64,000 bases of DNA from Pseudomonas sp. URIL14HWK12:I12 (GCF_003097135.1 NZ_QEQL01000003.1:434001-498000); one strand, 5' to 3'. Positions 32,190 to 41,692 are shown, counted from the first letter of the stretch. The notes: generated from the letters alone by a model not told the origin. Numbers and translations: made by a program.

Positions 32190-33662
32190 GTGAGCGACAC
32201 CATCGATGATTTCATCCGGGTCAATACGCCTGAAGAGGCAGTCGAGCACCTGGCGGCTCTTCACGAGCACGCCACCGGGGCCTTGAACCAGGCGCTCAAG
32301 CGCTACCTCAAGGACCGTACCGAACCCACCGCCGAGCAGCGCCTGCAGTTTCGCTACCCGTTGCTGCGGGTGGTTTACCAGGCACATGGCGAGATCCCCA
32401 GCACCACGCGGGCCTACGCCAAGCTGCAAGTGCCCGGCACCTACTCGGTGACCGTTACCCAGCCTTCGGCGTTTCGCAAATACCTGCTTGAGCAACTGCG
32501 CCCGCTGCTGCGCGATTTCGGCGTTTCGCTGGAAGTGGGGCGCAGCGACCAGAACATCCCGTATCCCTACGTGGTCGACCAGGGCGACGAACTGGCCGGC
32601 ACCGGCGTGACTGCGGCAGAGCTGGCCCGTGTGTTCCCCAGCACCGACCTCTCGGCAGTGACCGACAGTGTCGCCGACGGCCTGCTCGACTGGGCAGGCG
32701 CCGACGCCATGCCGCTGTCGCTGTTCGACGCGGCCCGTACCGATTTCTCCCTGCGCCGGCTGGTGCATTACACCGGCAGCGACTGGCGCCATGTGCAGCC
32801 GTGGATCCTGCTGACCAACTACCATCGCTATGTCGACCAGTTCGTCGCCCATGGCCTTGAGCAGTTGCGCGACGACCCGCGCTTCGTGCGCATGGTGATG
32901 CCGGGCAACGTGATCATCGAAAAGGGCATGGACAACGGCGAGGCCCAGGCCATCGTCGCTGGCGTGGTGTGGCATCGTTACCAGATGCCGGCCTACCACC
33001 TGATCGCCGCCGACGGCGACGGCGTGACCTTGGTGAACATCGGTGTGGGGCCCTCCAACGCCAAGAACATCACTGACCACCTGGCCGTATTGCGCCCGCA
33101 CTGCTGGCTGATGATCGGCCACTGCGGCGGGCTGCGCCAGTCGCAGACCATCGGCGACTACGTGCTTGCCCACGCCTACATGCGCCGTGACGGGATCCTC
33201 GATCGAGTGGTGCCGCCGCACATTCCGATTCCGGCACTGGCCGAGGTGCAGCTGGCGTTGCAGGAAGCGGCGGCGCAAGTCACAGGGGAGCGCGGCGACG
33301 AGCTCAAGAAGCGCCTGCGCACGGGCACCGTATTGACCTATGACGACCGGAACTGGGAGCTGCGCTGGGCCCAGGAGCGCCCGCTGATTAACCTGTCGCG
33401 TGCCGTGGCAGTCGACATGGAAAGCGGCACCATCGCCGCCCAGGGTTACCGCCTGCGAGTGCCTTACGGCACCTTGCTGTGCGTATCGGATAAACCGCTG
33501 CACAGTGAGATCAAGTTGCCGGGCTCGGCGAATGCGTTCTACAACCGGGCCGTCAGCCAGCACCTGAAGATCGGCATCGCCGCGCTCGACCTGCTGCGTA
33601 CCGAGCTCAACTCGCTGCACTCGCGCAAGCTGCGCAGTTTCGACGAGCCGCCCTTCCGCTGA
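32190..33662 (+). CDS. amn: AMP nucleosidase
   Basis: Amn splits AMP into adenine and ribose-5-phosphate and so controls adenylate pools. The 490-residue protein has the AMP nucleosidase N-terminal domain (LKRYLKDRTEPTAEQR, RFRYPLL region) and a C-terminal nucleoside-phosphorylase-type domain with GGLRQSQTIGDYVLAHAY and AVDMESGTIAAQGYR. I favour GTG 32190 (VSDTIDDFIRVN), with AAGGA eight bases upstream. ATG 32157 in the same frame is an alternative that would add 11 residues. Confidence 0.9.
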   Translation: MSDTIDDFIRVNTPEEAVEHLAALHEHATGALNQALKRYLKDRTEPTAEQRLQFRYPLLRVVYQAHGEIPSTTRAYAKLQVPGTYSVTVTQPSAFRKYLLEQLRPLLRDFGVSLEVGRSDQNIPYPYVVDQGDELAGTGVTAAELARVFPSTDLSAVTDSVADGLLDWAGADAMPLSLFDAARTDFSLRRLVHYTGSDWRHVQPWILLTNYHRYVDQFVAHGLEQLRDDPRFVRMVMPGNVIIEKGMDNGEAQAIVAGVVWHRYQMPAYHLIAADGDGVTLVNIGVGPSNAKNITDHLAVLRPHCWLMIGHCGGLRQSQTIGDYVLAHAYMRRDGILDRVVPPHIPIPALAEVQLALQEAAAQVTGERGDELKKRLRTGTVLTYDDRNWELRWAQERPLINLSRAVAVDMESGTIAAQGYRLRVPYGTLLCVSDKPLHSEIKLPGSANAFYNRAVSQHLKIGIAALDLLRTELNSLHSRKLRSFDEPPFR

Positions 33663-33749
33663 CCCCCCAGGCCGCTTGGCGGCCGCCTTCGCGCTGCTCG
33701 GCCTGGTAGTGAGGTCGAGTGATGGGAAGCCGGCTTGCCGGGCGGGCCC

Positions 33750-34628
33750 TTACTTGATCTGCAACCTCAGCTGCTCGATCCGCTCGTCTTTCTCGTGCCA
33801 CAGCTGGTTCACCCAGCTTTGCACCTTCTCACGGAAAGCTGGGTCATTCTCGTAGTCACCGGTCATCAGCTCCGGGTCGATGTCGCGGCTCTGGATGTCG
33901 ACGATCACCTGGCTCACACGCCCGCACAGCAGGTCCCAGAACCCCGGTGCCTGCCGGCTGGGGTACACCACCGTGACATCCAGCAGGCGGTCAAGCTTGT
34001 CGCCCATCGCCGCGAGCACGAAGGCCACGCCCCCGGCCTTGGGCTTGAGCAGGTTGCGAAAGGGTGAGCCTTGGGCGTCGTGCTTGGCCTGGGTGAAGCG
34101 TGTGCCTTCAAGGTAGTTCACCACCGTGACCGGCTGGCGTTTATACAGCTCGCAGGCCTTGCGGGTGATTTCGAGGTCTTTGCCGCGCAGGTGCGGGTGC
34201 TTGGCCAGGAAGGCCTTGCTGTAGCGCTTCATGAAGGGGTAGTCGAGCGCCCACCAGGCCAGGCCCAGCAGCGGCACCCAGATCAATTCCTTCTTGAGGA
34301 AGAACTTGAAGAACGGCGCGCGGCGGTTCAGGGCCTGGATCAAGGCCGGAATGTCGACCCAGGACTGGTGATTGCTCATCACCAGGTAGGAAGTGCGCGG
34401 GCTCAGCGCCTCAAGGCCTCGGATGTCCCAGCGGGTAGGCGTGCACAGGGCGAAGATTGCCTTGTTGATTTCGGCCCAGGTTTCAGCCAGCCACATTACC
34501 CCAGCCGACATCAGGTCACGGCTGCGGCCTGGGGCTATCAGCTTGAGCAGCCCCAGCAGCACCAGCGGGCCGATCAGGGTCAGGGTGTTGAGCAACAACA
34601 GCAGCGCAGTGGCCAGGCCTGTGAGCAT
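33750..34628 (-). CDS. PlsC-type 1-acylglycerol-3-phosphate acyltransferase (YihG-like)
   Basis: A 292-residue membrane acyltransferase. The HX4D motif is in NHQSWVD, and the PlsC glycerophosphate site is represented by YLEGTRFT. Two N-terminal hydrophobic stretches anchor it to the inner membrane. It resembles E. coli YihG, an accessory lysophosphatidic acid acyltransferase, more than PlsC itself. I chose ATG 34628 (MLTGLATALLLLLN), which starts at the membrane segment; an in-frame start 11 codons upstream exists. It lies alone, convergent with amn. Confidence 0.88.
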   Translation of the reverse strand: MLTGLATALLLLLNTLTLIGPLVLLGLLKLIAPGRSRDLMSAGVMWLAETWAEINKAIFALCTPTRWDIRGLEALSPRTSYLVMSNHQSWVDIPALIQALNRRAPFFKFFLKKELIWVPLLGLAWWALDYPFMKRYSKAFLAKHPHLRGKDLEITRKACELYKRQPVTVVNYLEGTRFTQAKHDAQGSPFRNLLKPKAGGVAFVLAAMGDKLDRLLDVTVVYPSRQAPGFWDLLCGRVSQVIVDIQSRDIDPELMTGDYENDPAFREKVQSWVNQLWHEKDERIEQLRLQIK

Positions 34629-34822
34629 GGGGTGACTCTTGGGAAATGGTCTGGCTGGCAATGATACGGGGGTGGCCGCCCGGCGCCAAATCGCGCCGAC
34701 TGAGCGTTAGTTCATGAAATTTTTACTTTTTATTACCAGCAGCCTGCCCGTACCTTAGGCGAACCAATGTCGGTGCGAAGGTCCAATGCCTACGCACCTG
34801 GATATGAAAGGAAACCTCCGAC

Positions 34823-35332
34823 GTGAAATACGCGCTCGCGCTGCTACCGTTCCTGGCGCTCCCTGCCTTGGCCGATGAACCGACGATCTACGGCCGCTAT
34901 GAGTATTTCCAGCTGCCGGAGCTGGACCAGACGCTCAAGGCGAAGATGGACACGGGGGCGTTGACCGCCTCACTGTCGGCCAAAGACATCGAAACCTTTA
35001 CCCGAGACGGTGATGAGTGGGTGCGCTTTCGGCTGGCGACCAAAGGCAGCGATGGCAAGGTCTACGAACACAAGGTGGCGCGTGTCAGCCGAATCAAGAG
35101 CCGCGCCGATGAAAACGATGGCGATGATGAAAACGTCGAGGTGGCCAAGCGCCCGGTAATCGAATTGGCGCTCTGCCTGGGCGAGGTTCAGCGCACCATC
35201 GAAGTCAACCTCACCGACCGCAGCAGCTTCAATTACCCCCTGCTGATCGGTGCCAAGGGCCTGCGCGAGTTCGGTGCTGCCGTCAACCCCGCGCGCCGCT
35301 ACGTGGCTGGCCAACCGGACTGCCGCGGCTGA
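34823..35332 (+). CDS. Exported retropepsin-like zinc protease family protein
   Basis: A 169-residue protein with a signal peptide (cleavage near ALA-D) and the DUF785 / RimK-associated aspartyl-protease-like fold. The key motif is KMDTGALTASL, which resembles the D-T/S-G active site of retropepsins, followed by LIGAKGLREFGAAVNPARRY at the C-terminus. The start is GTG 34823 with AAAGGAAAC about ten bases upstream; the ATG at 34804 is out of frame. Unlike cytoplasmic RimB-type members, this one is exported. Substrate unknown. Confidence 0.82.
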   Translation: MKYALALLPFLALPALADEPTIYGRYEYFQLPELDQTLKAKMDTGALTASLSAKDIETFTRDGDEWVRFRLATKGSDGKVYEHKVARVSRIKSRADENDGDDENVEVAKRPVIELALCLGEVQRTIEVNLTDRSSFNYPLLIGAKGLREFGAAVNPARRYVAGQPDCRG

Positions 35333-35336
35333 GCTT

Positions 35337-36041
35337 CTACAGGCGCGGTTGAGCTTGGCGCCGGCGCCATTGCTCCAGCCGTTGGGCCAACGCCTGGGGC
35401 GTGTCGATGCCTTCACGGCGTGCATAGGCGAACAGCATCAATGCCATTTCGGCAGTGACCTGCGCGTCGGCCACTGCGTGATGGCGCTCGGCAATGTGCA
35501 ACCCCAGGTGAGCGATCCAGTCATCAAGGCCTGACCCGGGGCGTGGGCCGTTGGGAAACAGCATCGGCGCCAGCTCTGCGACGTCCAGAAACAGCGCCTG
35601 CCAGCGATGCCCCAGGCTATGTTTCATCGCCCGCGCCAGCATGTGCTGATCGAACGGCGCGTGGTAGGCGAGCAAAGGGCTGTCGCCTGCGTAGTCGAGA
35701 AAGTCCAGCAAGGCCTGCGCAGGCTCGACCCCGGCAGCCAGCGCATTCGGCCCCAGCCCATGCAGAAGTACGCTGGGGCCGGGGCGATGTTCGCGTGCCA
35801 GCGTGCACTGGAAGCTGGCCTGAAGTTTGATGGCGCCATTTTCAATGGCCACTGCACCGATCGAGAGCACCTCGTCGCGGGTCAGGTTCAGGCCGCTGGT
35901 CTCCACATCCACCACCACCCAGCGTTGCTGGGCCAGGCTCTGGTTGGCTTGCCATGGCTGCGGCGTGGGCAACGCCGCCAGGCGCGCTTGATGGGTGGGG
36001 TTGGGGTTGCGCGCACCGCGCAGCCAATCGAACAGCCTCAC
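35337..36041 (-). CDS. DnaQ-like 3'-5' exonuclease
   Basis: A 234-residue exonuclease of the DEDDh superfamily. The motifs are VVDVETSG (Exo I, Asp and Glu), YHAPFDQHML (Exo II, Asp) and HHAVADAQ (Exo III, His and Asp). It is too short for a full polymerase III epsilon and has no clamp-binding signature that I can identify. Its ATG overlaps the stop of the cNMP/CBS gene by four bases, so the pair is translationally coupled. This exonuclease-CBS/DUF294 pairing recurs in pseudomonads; the shared role is unknown. Confidence 0.88.
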   Translation of the reverse strand: MRLFDWLRGARNPNPTHQARLAALPTPQPWQANQSLAQQRWVVVDVETSGLNLTRDEVLSIGAVAIENGAIKLQASFQCTLAREHRPGPSVLLHGLGPNALAAGVEPAQALLDFLDYAGDSPLLAYHAPFDQHMLARAMKHSLGHRWQALFLDVAELAPMLFPNGPRPGSGLDDWIAHLGLHIAERHHAVADAQVTAEMALMLFAYARREGIDTPQALAQRLEQWRRRQAQPRL

Positions 36042-37981
36042 AGCTGATACCTCAGGCTCAGGCTCGCTTGCAGGCGTTGTGCCTGGCGCAGCGATTCCCG
36101 CAGGATGCGCCGGTCGAGGTGGTTGAGGGTGTCTGGGTCCAGCCGATTGCCCAGCGGCAGGTTATTGCGGGCCTGGCTCTGGTGCTGCTGCATGCGTGTT
36201 TGCTGGATGAACTGATACGCCTCTTCGTAGGCTGCGCCGTCATGCGGGTCGATCACCTCGCGCAGCACCAACTGGCGCAAGCGCTCCAGGGTGTTGCTGC
36301 TGTCGATGCCGTTGGCCAGTGCAAGCAGGCGCACCCCATCGACGAACGGGCCCAGCCCCTGGGTTTTGAGGTCGAGGGTGGCGGCCTTGTCGCTGCCTTT
36401 GCGGGTGAGCACGAAGTCACGAAAGCGGCCTACCGGCGGGCGCTGGCGCAGCGCGTTGTCGGCCATGAAACGCTGGAACAAGGGGCTGGCGGCGATCTGC
36501 GCAATCACACCCTGGCGCAGGTGATGCACAGGTCGCTCATCGCCCCACACCCCACGCAGGTCGAAATAGATGCTGGAGGCCAGCAGGTTTTCCGGAGTCG
36601 CTTCGCGAACCATCCCGGCGAAGCGCCGCGACCATTCGGCCCGCGACAGGCACAGCTCGGGGTTGCCGGCCATTACCTGGCCCTGGCACAACGCAAAACC
36701 GCACTGGGCCAGCGCCAGGTTGATCTGGTGCGCCAGCGGCAGCAGGCGCTGGCGGTATTGCTCGGCCTGCACCGCATCGTCGGCCTCGAACAGGATGCCG
36801 TTGTCCTGGTCTGTGTGCAGGGTTTGTTCCTGGCGGCCTTCGCTGCCGAAGGTGAGCCAGGTAAAGGGCAGGCCGGGGTCGCCCCACTGTTCGATGCACA
36901 GCTCGATCGCTCGGCAAGTGGTGTGGTCGTTGAGCTGGGTGATGATGCGGGTGATCTGAGTGGAGGAGGCGCCGAACGCCAGCATGCGTTCGACCAGCTG
37001 GCCGATCTCGCCGCGCAGCGAGACCAGTGTCTCCACCCGGGGGGCGTGGCGGATCGCGCGCGCCAGGTGCACTAGGTCGACCCGCTGCAGCGAGAACAGG
37101 TCGCGCTCCGATACCACCCCGCACAGCCGGCCGCCCTTGACCAGGCACACATGGGCAATGTGCCGCTCGGTCATGGCCATGGCGGCGTCGAAGGCGCTGG
37201 CCTCCGGTGTCAGTGCAAAGGGCGCCGGGCTCATGTGGCCCTCGATGGGGCTGGCAAGGTCTGCTGCCCCCTCGGCGATCACCTGGCGCAGGTCGCGCAG
37301 GGTGAAGATGCCCAGAGGCGCCTGCTCCGGGCCGACGATCACGATGCTACCCACCTGTTGCTCATGCATGGCCCGCACCGCGTCGCGCACGGGTGTAGCC
37401 GCCTCGCAGGTCACCGGGTGGCGCATCGCCAGGTCGCCCAGCCGGGTATTGAGTGAATACTGCGTGCCCAGGGTTTCGACGGCCTGGCGGCGCACCTGCT
37501 GGTTGACCTGGTCGAGCAGGCTGCTCACCCCGCGCAGGGCAAAGTCTCGAAACGGCTCGGAGAGCGCAAAAAGCCGGATGAAGGCCGCTTTGGGCAATTG
37601 GAAGCAAAAGGTGTCTTCACCAGCCAGGTGTTCGGTGCGGGTAGCCCGCTCGCCGAGCAGGGCGGCCAGCGGGAAGCATTCGCCGGTGGTGATCTCGAAA
37701 GTGGTCTCGGTGCCTGCGCGAGCGCTGTGGGGGCGCTCGCCCACCACCCGGCCTTGCTTGACGATATGAAAATGCTCGACCGGCCCGTCGGAGGGCTTGA
37801 GGATGCTTTCCCCGCTGGCGAAGAACCGTAGCTGGCATTGTTCTACCAGAAAGCTGAGGTGGGCCAGGTCCATCTGATTGAACGGCGGGAAACGTTGCAG
37901 GAATTGCATCGTGCCCTGTACGTTCTGCAGCACCGCCGTACGGCCGGCCTGGGTGAGAGCGTCGGCTTTGCTCATGGGCAT
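36038..37981 (-). CDS. cNMP-binding / CBS / DUF294 putative nucleotidyltransferase
   Basis: A 647-residue cytoplasmic regulator. Order: cyclic-nucleotide-binding-like domain (about 20-140), a CBS pair (about 165-285), a DUF294 nucleotidyltransferase domain (about 315-455) with GSEGRQEQTLHTDQDN, which resembles the GlnD/GlnE active site (GS, then D-x-D), and a DUF294 C-terminal domain. Homologues are often linked to acetate metabolism or nitrogen-type signalling, but targets are unknown. It is coupled to the exonuclease by a four-base overlap, and the orphan receiver gene lies divergently 190 bases away. Confidence 0.87.
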   Translation of the reverse strand: MPMSKADALTQAGRTAVLQNVQGTMQFLQRFPPFNQMDLAHLSFLVEQCQLRFFASGESILKPSDGPVEHFHIVKQGRVVGERPHSARAGTETTFEITTGECFPLAALLGERATRTEHLAGEDTFCFQLPKAAFIRLFALSEPFRDFALRGVSSLLDQVNQQVRRQAVETLGTQYSLNTRLGDLAMRHPVTCEAATPVRDAVRAMHEQQVGSIVIVGPEQAPLGIFTLRDLRQVIAEGAADLASPIEGHMSPAPFALTPEASAFDAAMAMTERHIAHVCLVKGGRLCGVVSERDLFSLQRVDLVHLARAIRHAPRVETLVSLRGEIGQLVERMLAFGASSTQITRIITQLNDHTTCRAIELCIEQWGDPGLPFTWLTFGSEGRQEQTLHTDQDNGILFEADDAVQAEQYRQRLLPLAHQINLALAQCGFALCQGQVMAGNPELCLSRAEWSRRFAGMVREATPENLLASSIYFDLRGVWGDERPVHHLRQGVIAQIAASPLFQRFMADNALRQRPPVGRFRDFVLTRKGSDKAATLDLKTQGLGPFVDGVRLLALANGIDSSNTLERLRQLVLREVIDPHDGAAYEEAYQFIQQTRMQQHQSQARNNLPLGNRLDPDTLNHLDRRILRESLRQAQRLQASLSLRYQL

Positions 37982-38172
37982 GCACCGTTGTTTTTGTTAT
38001 CGAAACCCATGCTGTGCCTTGCTCCCCCACGTGCCCATTGGACGTAAGTCTAAAAACCGAGACAAAGTGGAAATTATCGCGTCAGGGCGCACACCTCACC
38101 CTTTGCGGCGGTCAGAATAATGCGTGGTCTATCGTAGACAGAGCGCTCACTCGCTGGAAGCCGACACTGCCT

Positions 38173-38616
38173 ATGATCGAGTTGGATATTCTCACCGACG
38201 CCGAACGCGAAGCCCTCAGCGAAGTGCTGTTGGCGCCTGAGCCAGCCGCCGGGCGGGTGCTGGTGGTCGATGACGACCGTGATTCACGGGAGCTGTTGGC
38301 GCAAATCCTGGCTTTGCATGGCATTGGCTGCCTGTTGGCCGACAGCGCCCATCAGGCGTTGGAGCTGCTGATGAGCAATCGCTCGATCAGCCTGCTGATC
38401 ACCGATCTGCGCATGGGCCCCGAAGATGGGCTCAGCCTGATCCGGCAGGTGCGTGCGTCTGAGCGTGCCGCCATGCCGATCATCATCATTTCGGGCAACG
38501 CCGAGGTGAAAGACGCGATCGAAGCCATGCACTTGAGTGTGGTGGATTTTCTACTCAAACCCATCGATATCGCCGAGCTGCTTGCGCTGGTGCGCCGGGA
38601 GCTGAACCTCAACTGA
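38173..38616 (+). CDS. Single-domain response regulator
   Basis: A 147-residue protein with a CheY-like receiver domain (about residues 27-145) behind a short N-terminal extension. The acidic pocket (VDDDRD), the phospho-acceptor aspartate in LLITDLRM, the threonine-position serine (IIISGN) and the lysine in FLLKPI are all present, so it should be phosphorylated. No output domain follows. There is no kinase gene next to it. I chose ATG 38173; a GGAAG 12 bases upstream is a weak ribosome site. It ends at the palindromic terminator shared with glcB. Confidence 0.85.
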   Translation: MIELDILTDAEREALSEVLLAPEPAAGRVLVVDDDRDSRELLAQILALHGIGCLLADSAHQALELLMSNRSISLLITDLRMGPEDGLSLIRQVRASERAAMPIIIISGNAEVKDAIEAMHLSVVDFLLKPIDIAELLALVRRELNLN

Positions 38617-38641
38617 CCGGGGCGGCCATGGCCGCCCCGGT
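38616..38641. terminator. Perfect palindromic hairpin between the receiver gene and glcB
   Basis: Twelve perfectly paired bases on each side of a central AT (38616-38627 with 38630-38641). It overlaps the last base of the receiver gene stop and sits five bases from the glcB stop. Neither strand has a good T tract, so it may be a weak bidirectional terminator. Confidence 0.6.
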
Positions 38642-38646
38642 TCCCC

Positions 38647-40824
38647 CTAGCCGCGTTGCGCGGCCTTGAATTGGCGACGGCGGCGGTGCAGCACCGGCTC
38701 GGTGTAGCCGTTGGGCTGGCGGGCGCCGTCGAGTACCAGCTCCAGCGCCGCTTCGAAGGCAATGTTGTCGTCGAATTCCGGCGCCATGGGCCGGTACAAC
38801 GGGTCGCTTGCGTTCTGCCGATCGACCACCGGTGCCATGCGCTTGAAGCTGGCGATGATGTCTTGCTCTGTGGTTACTCCATGGCGTAGCCAGTTGGCCA
38901 GCAATTGGCTAGAAATGCGCAAGGTGGCGCGGTCTTCCATCAGCGCCACATCATGGATGTCGGGCACTTTAGAGCAACCCACGCCCTGGTCGATCCAGCG
39001 CACCACGTAGCCCAGGATGCTCTGGGCGTTGTTGTCCAGCTCCTCCTGAATTTCCTGCTCCGACCAGCCCAGGTCGTTGGCCAGCGGAATGCGCAGGATG
39101 TCGTCCAGTGCTGCCCGCGGCCGGCCAGCGATTTCGGCCTGGCGCGCCTGAACGTCGACCTGGTGGTAATGCAAGGCGTGCAGCGTGGCGGCCGTGGGGG
39201 AGGGTACCCAGGCGGTGTTGGCACCGGCCTTGGGGTGGCCGATCTTCTGCTTGAGCATCTCGGCCATCAAATCGGGCATGGCCCACATGCCCTTGCCGAT
39301 CTGCGCCCGGCCTTTCAGGCCTGTGGCCAGGCCCAGGTCGACGTTCTGGTTTTCGTAAGCGCCAATCCACGGTTCGGCCTTCATCGCGGCCTTGCGCACC
39401 ATCGGCCCGGCCTCCATGGAGGTGTGGATCTCATCGCCGGTGCGGTCGAGAAAGCCCGTGTTGATGAACACCACACGCTCACGCGCCGCATGGATGCAGG
39501 CTTTCAGGTTCACCGTGGTGCGCCGCTCTTCGTCCATGATCCCGACCTTCAAGGTGTTGGCTGCCAACCCCAGGACCTGTTCGATACGGCCGAACAGCTC
39601 GACGGTGAAGGCCACTTCCTCGGGGCCATGCATCTTAGGTTTGACGATGTACACCGAGCCGCTGCGGCTGTTGCGCAGCGTGCCCTGCCCGTTGAGGTCG
39701 TGGATCGCCGCCAGCGAGGTGAACAGGCCGTCGAGGATGCCCTCGGGCACTTCATTGCCCTGGGCGTCGAGCACCGCGTCGCTGGTCATCAGGTGGCCGA
39801 CGTTGCGAACGAACAGCAGCGAGCGGCCATGCAGGGTCAGCTCGCCACCGGCAGCGGCCTGGTACTGCCGGTCAGGGTTGAGCGTGCGCGTGAAGGTGCT
39901 GCCTTGCTTGCTCACGGTTTCGGCAAGGTTGCCTTTCATCAGGCCCAGCCAGTTGCGGTAAACCAGCACTTTGTCTTCGGCGTCGACGGCGGCGACCGAG
40001 TCTTCGCAATCCATGATGGTAGTGACGGCGGATTCCAGGGCCACATCCTTGATGTGCGCCGCGTCGGTCTTGCCGATCGGATGCTCGGCGTCGAACTGGA
40101 TCTCGAAATGCAGCCCGTGGTTGCGCAACAGTAAAGCATGGGGCTGGGCCGCATCCCCTTGGTAGCCGATCAATTGGGCGGGCTGCTTCAGGCCGGTGCG
40201 TTGGCCCCCGGCCAGCGTTACCAGCAACGCCCCCTGCTCCACGGCATAGCTTTGAGCATCGCCGTGGCTGCCCACGGCGAGCGGCGCGGCCTGGTCAAGG
40301 AACTGCCGGGCAAAGGCGATGACTTTATCGCCCCGGGCCGGGTTGTAACCCTGGCCCTTTTCGGCGCCACCGGCTTCGCTGATGGCGTCGGTACCATACA
40401 GTGCGTCGTACAGCGAGCCCCAGCGCGCGTTGGCGGCATTGAGGGCGAAGCGGGCATTGCTGACGGGCACCACCAATTGCGGGCCGGCGATCTCTGCGAT
40501 TTCCTGATCGACGTTCGCCGTGCTGGCACTGAAGTCGGCAGGCTCTGGCACCAGATAGCCAATGCGTTCCAGGAACGCTTTGTAGGTGGCCGCATCATGG
40601 GCCTGGCCTGCACGTGCCTGATGCCAGCGGTCGATCTGCGCCTGCAGGTCATCGCGTTTGGCCAGCAGCACACGGTTTTTCGGGGCAAGGTCGTTGATCA
40701 GGCGCTCGGCGCCTACCCAGAAAGCCTCGGCGTTCACGCCGGTGCCGGGGAGGGCTTCCCGGTCGACGAAATCGAACAGGGCCTTGGCGACCTTCAGGCC
40801 GCCGACGGATACGTAGTCGGTCAT
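38647..40824 (-). CDS. glcB: Malate synthase G
   Basis: GlcB condenses glyoxylate with acetyl-CoA to make malate, the second step of the glyoxylate shunt. The 725 residues match the G isoform. The motifs [18 protein letters not shown] and [13 protein letters not shown] (catalytic Asp region) are present, as is the TNTAW-type block [22 protein letters not shown] chose ATG 40824 ([11 protein letters not shown]). A perfect inverted repeat 53 bases upstream may be an operator. It stands alone, without the glcDEF genes. Confidence 0.96.
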   Translation of the reverse strand: MTDYVSVGGLKVAKALFDFVDREALPGTGVNAEAFWVGAERLINDLAPKNRVLLAKRDDLQAQIDRWHQARAGQAHDAATYKAFLERIGYLVPEPADFSASTANVDQEIAEIAGPQLVVPVSNARFALNAANARWGSLYDALYGTDAISEAGGAEKGQGYNPARGDKVIAFARQFLDQAAPLAVGSHGDAQSYAVEQGALLVTLAGGQRTGLKQPAQLIGYQGDAAQPHALLLRNHGLHFEIQFDAEHPIGKTDAAHIKDVALESAVTTIMDCEDSVAAVDAEDKVLVYRNWLGLMKGNLAETVSKQGSTFTRTLNPDRQYQAAAGGELTLHGRSLLFVRNVGHLMTSDAVLDAQGNEVPEGILDGLFTSLAAIHDLNGQGTLRNSRSGSVYIVKPKMHGPEEVAFTVELFGRIEQVLGLAANTLKVGIMDEERRTTVNLKACIHAARERVVFINTGFLDRTGDEIHTSMEAGPMVRKAAMKAEPWIGAYENQNVDLGLATGLKGRAQIGKGMWAMPDLMAEMLKQKIGHPKAGANTAWVPSPTAATLHALHYHQVDVQARQAEIAGRPRAALDDILRIPLANDLGWSEQEIQEELDNNAQSILGYVVRWIDQGVGCSKVPDIHDVALMEDRATLRISSQLLANWLRHGVTTEQDIIASFKRMAPVVDRQNASDPLYRPMAPEFDDNIAFEAALELVLDGARQPNGYTEPVLHRRRRQFKAAQRG

Positions 40825-40876
40825 CGCTTGCCTCACTCTTGCGCGCAGGGCGCGTTCTTGTCGGTTTTCGTCGGTT

Positions 40877-40904
40877 ATGTAGTGCAGGGTTTTTGATACT
40901 ACAT
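40877..40904 (-). promoter_or_regulatory. Inverted repeat upstream of glcB
   Basis: ATGTAGT at 40877-40883 and ACTACAT at 40898-40904 form a perfect inverted repeat with a 14-base spacer. It begins 53 bases before the glcB start. The two half sites are 21 bases centre to centre, about two helical turns, which suits a dimeric repressor or activator. The regulator is unknown. Confidence 0.5.
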
Positions 40905-41019
40905 GAGCCCTGCGCCGGATGAAAATCAGACTAATGGGTCACATCCTAGGGCACTGCGGCCCATTTCGGGCTGCTGCTACAGGGTGACTATACTCAAGGC
41001 CTCTGACGGAGGAACGACT

Positions 41020-41538
41020 GTGGATCATCTGGTTTTGACGGTACTGGCAGCGGACAAAGCAGGGCAGGTCGAGCGCATCGCGCAGTGCATTGCCGATCAC
41101 GGTGGTAATTGGCTGGAGAGCCGGATGGCGCGCATGGCCGGGCAGTTCGCCGGCATCCTTCGGGTAGCGGTGCCGCCGGAGCGCTATGCCGACTTGATCC
41201 TGGCGCTGCAAGGCCTGGATCAAGCCGGCATCCGGGTTCAGGTGGCCGAAAGCGGCGCCCAGCCTGAAGGTCAGTGGCGCCCGGTAATCCTTGAGCTGAC
41301 CGGCAATGACCGCCCAGGCATCGTCCGCGACATCACCCGGGTGCTTGCAGCGGCAGGGGTGAACCTCGAAAAGTTATCCACCGATGTTCAGCCCGCACCC
41401 ATGAGCGGCGAGCCTTTGTTCAGTGCGCAGGCCCACTTGGCAGTGCCTGTGGCGATCACTCTGGAAGACTTGCAGGCACGTCTGGAAGGGCTGGCCGATG
41501 AGCTGATGGTAGACCTGGCGCTGCGCAGTGACGGGTAA
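41020..41538 (+). CDS. Glycine cleavage system transcriptional repressor (GcvR-like)
   Basis: A 172-residue protein made of two ACT domains (about residues 1-80 and 88-165), with DKAGQVERIAQCIADHGGNWLESRMARMAGQFAGILRV and LTGNDRPGIVRDITRVLAAAGVNLEKL. E. coli GcvR binds GcvA to repress gcvTHP when glycine is low; the same role here is inference, as there is no gcv gene nearby. The start is GTG 41020, seven bases after a strong GGAGGA. The frame is open upstream to 40903 but without family similarity. Confidence 0.85.
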   Translation: MDHLVLTVLAADKAGQVERIAQCIADHGGNWLESRMARMAGQFAGILRVAVPPERYADLILALQGLDQAGIRVQVAESGAQPEGQWRPVILELTGNDRPGIVRDITRVLAAAGVNLEKLSTDVQPAPMSGEPLFSAQAHLAVPVAITLEDLQARLEGLADELMVDLALRSDG

Positions 41539-41571
41539 ATTTTGCTTATTCATCAAAAACTTGCATGAGGC

Positions 41572-41692
41572 TGTGGATAAGCTGGGGGCCTAGGGCTGGA
41601 GCCTTAGTGCCGCGTGGCTTGTGGCGCCCTGTATAAAAAATGATCAATTGCTTGAGCTTGTGCACAATGAGCGTGGACCGGCCTGTGGATAA
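41572..41692. promoter_or_regulatory. Two perfect DnaA-box sequences in the gcvR-rarD gap
   Basis: TGTGGATAA occurs at 41572-41580 and again at 41684-41692; each is the complement of the consensus DnaA box TTATCCACA. A palindrome one mismatch from consensus lies between (TTGTGCACAA, 41658-41667), next to an AT-rich stretch (41631-41650). The sites lie in the 217-base gap between gcvR and rarD. Their function (DnaA titration or promoter control) is not shown by the sequence. Confidence 0.55.

Noticed and set aside
31944..33620. Minus-strand open frame of 558 residues over amn
   Set aside because: It is the complement of a well-supported gene and spans the gap to the preceding gene without its own start signal.
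38905..40134. Plus-strand open frame of 409 residues inside glcB
   Set aside because: It lies wholly within malate synthase G, whose motifs are complete; the antisense product is low in recognisable structure.
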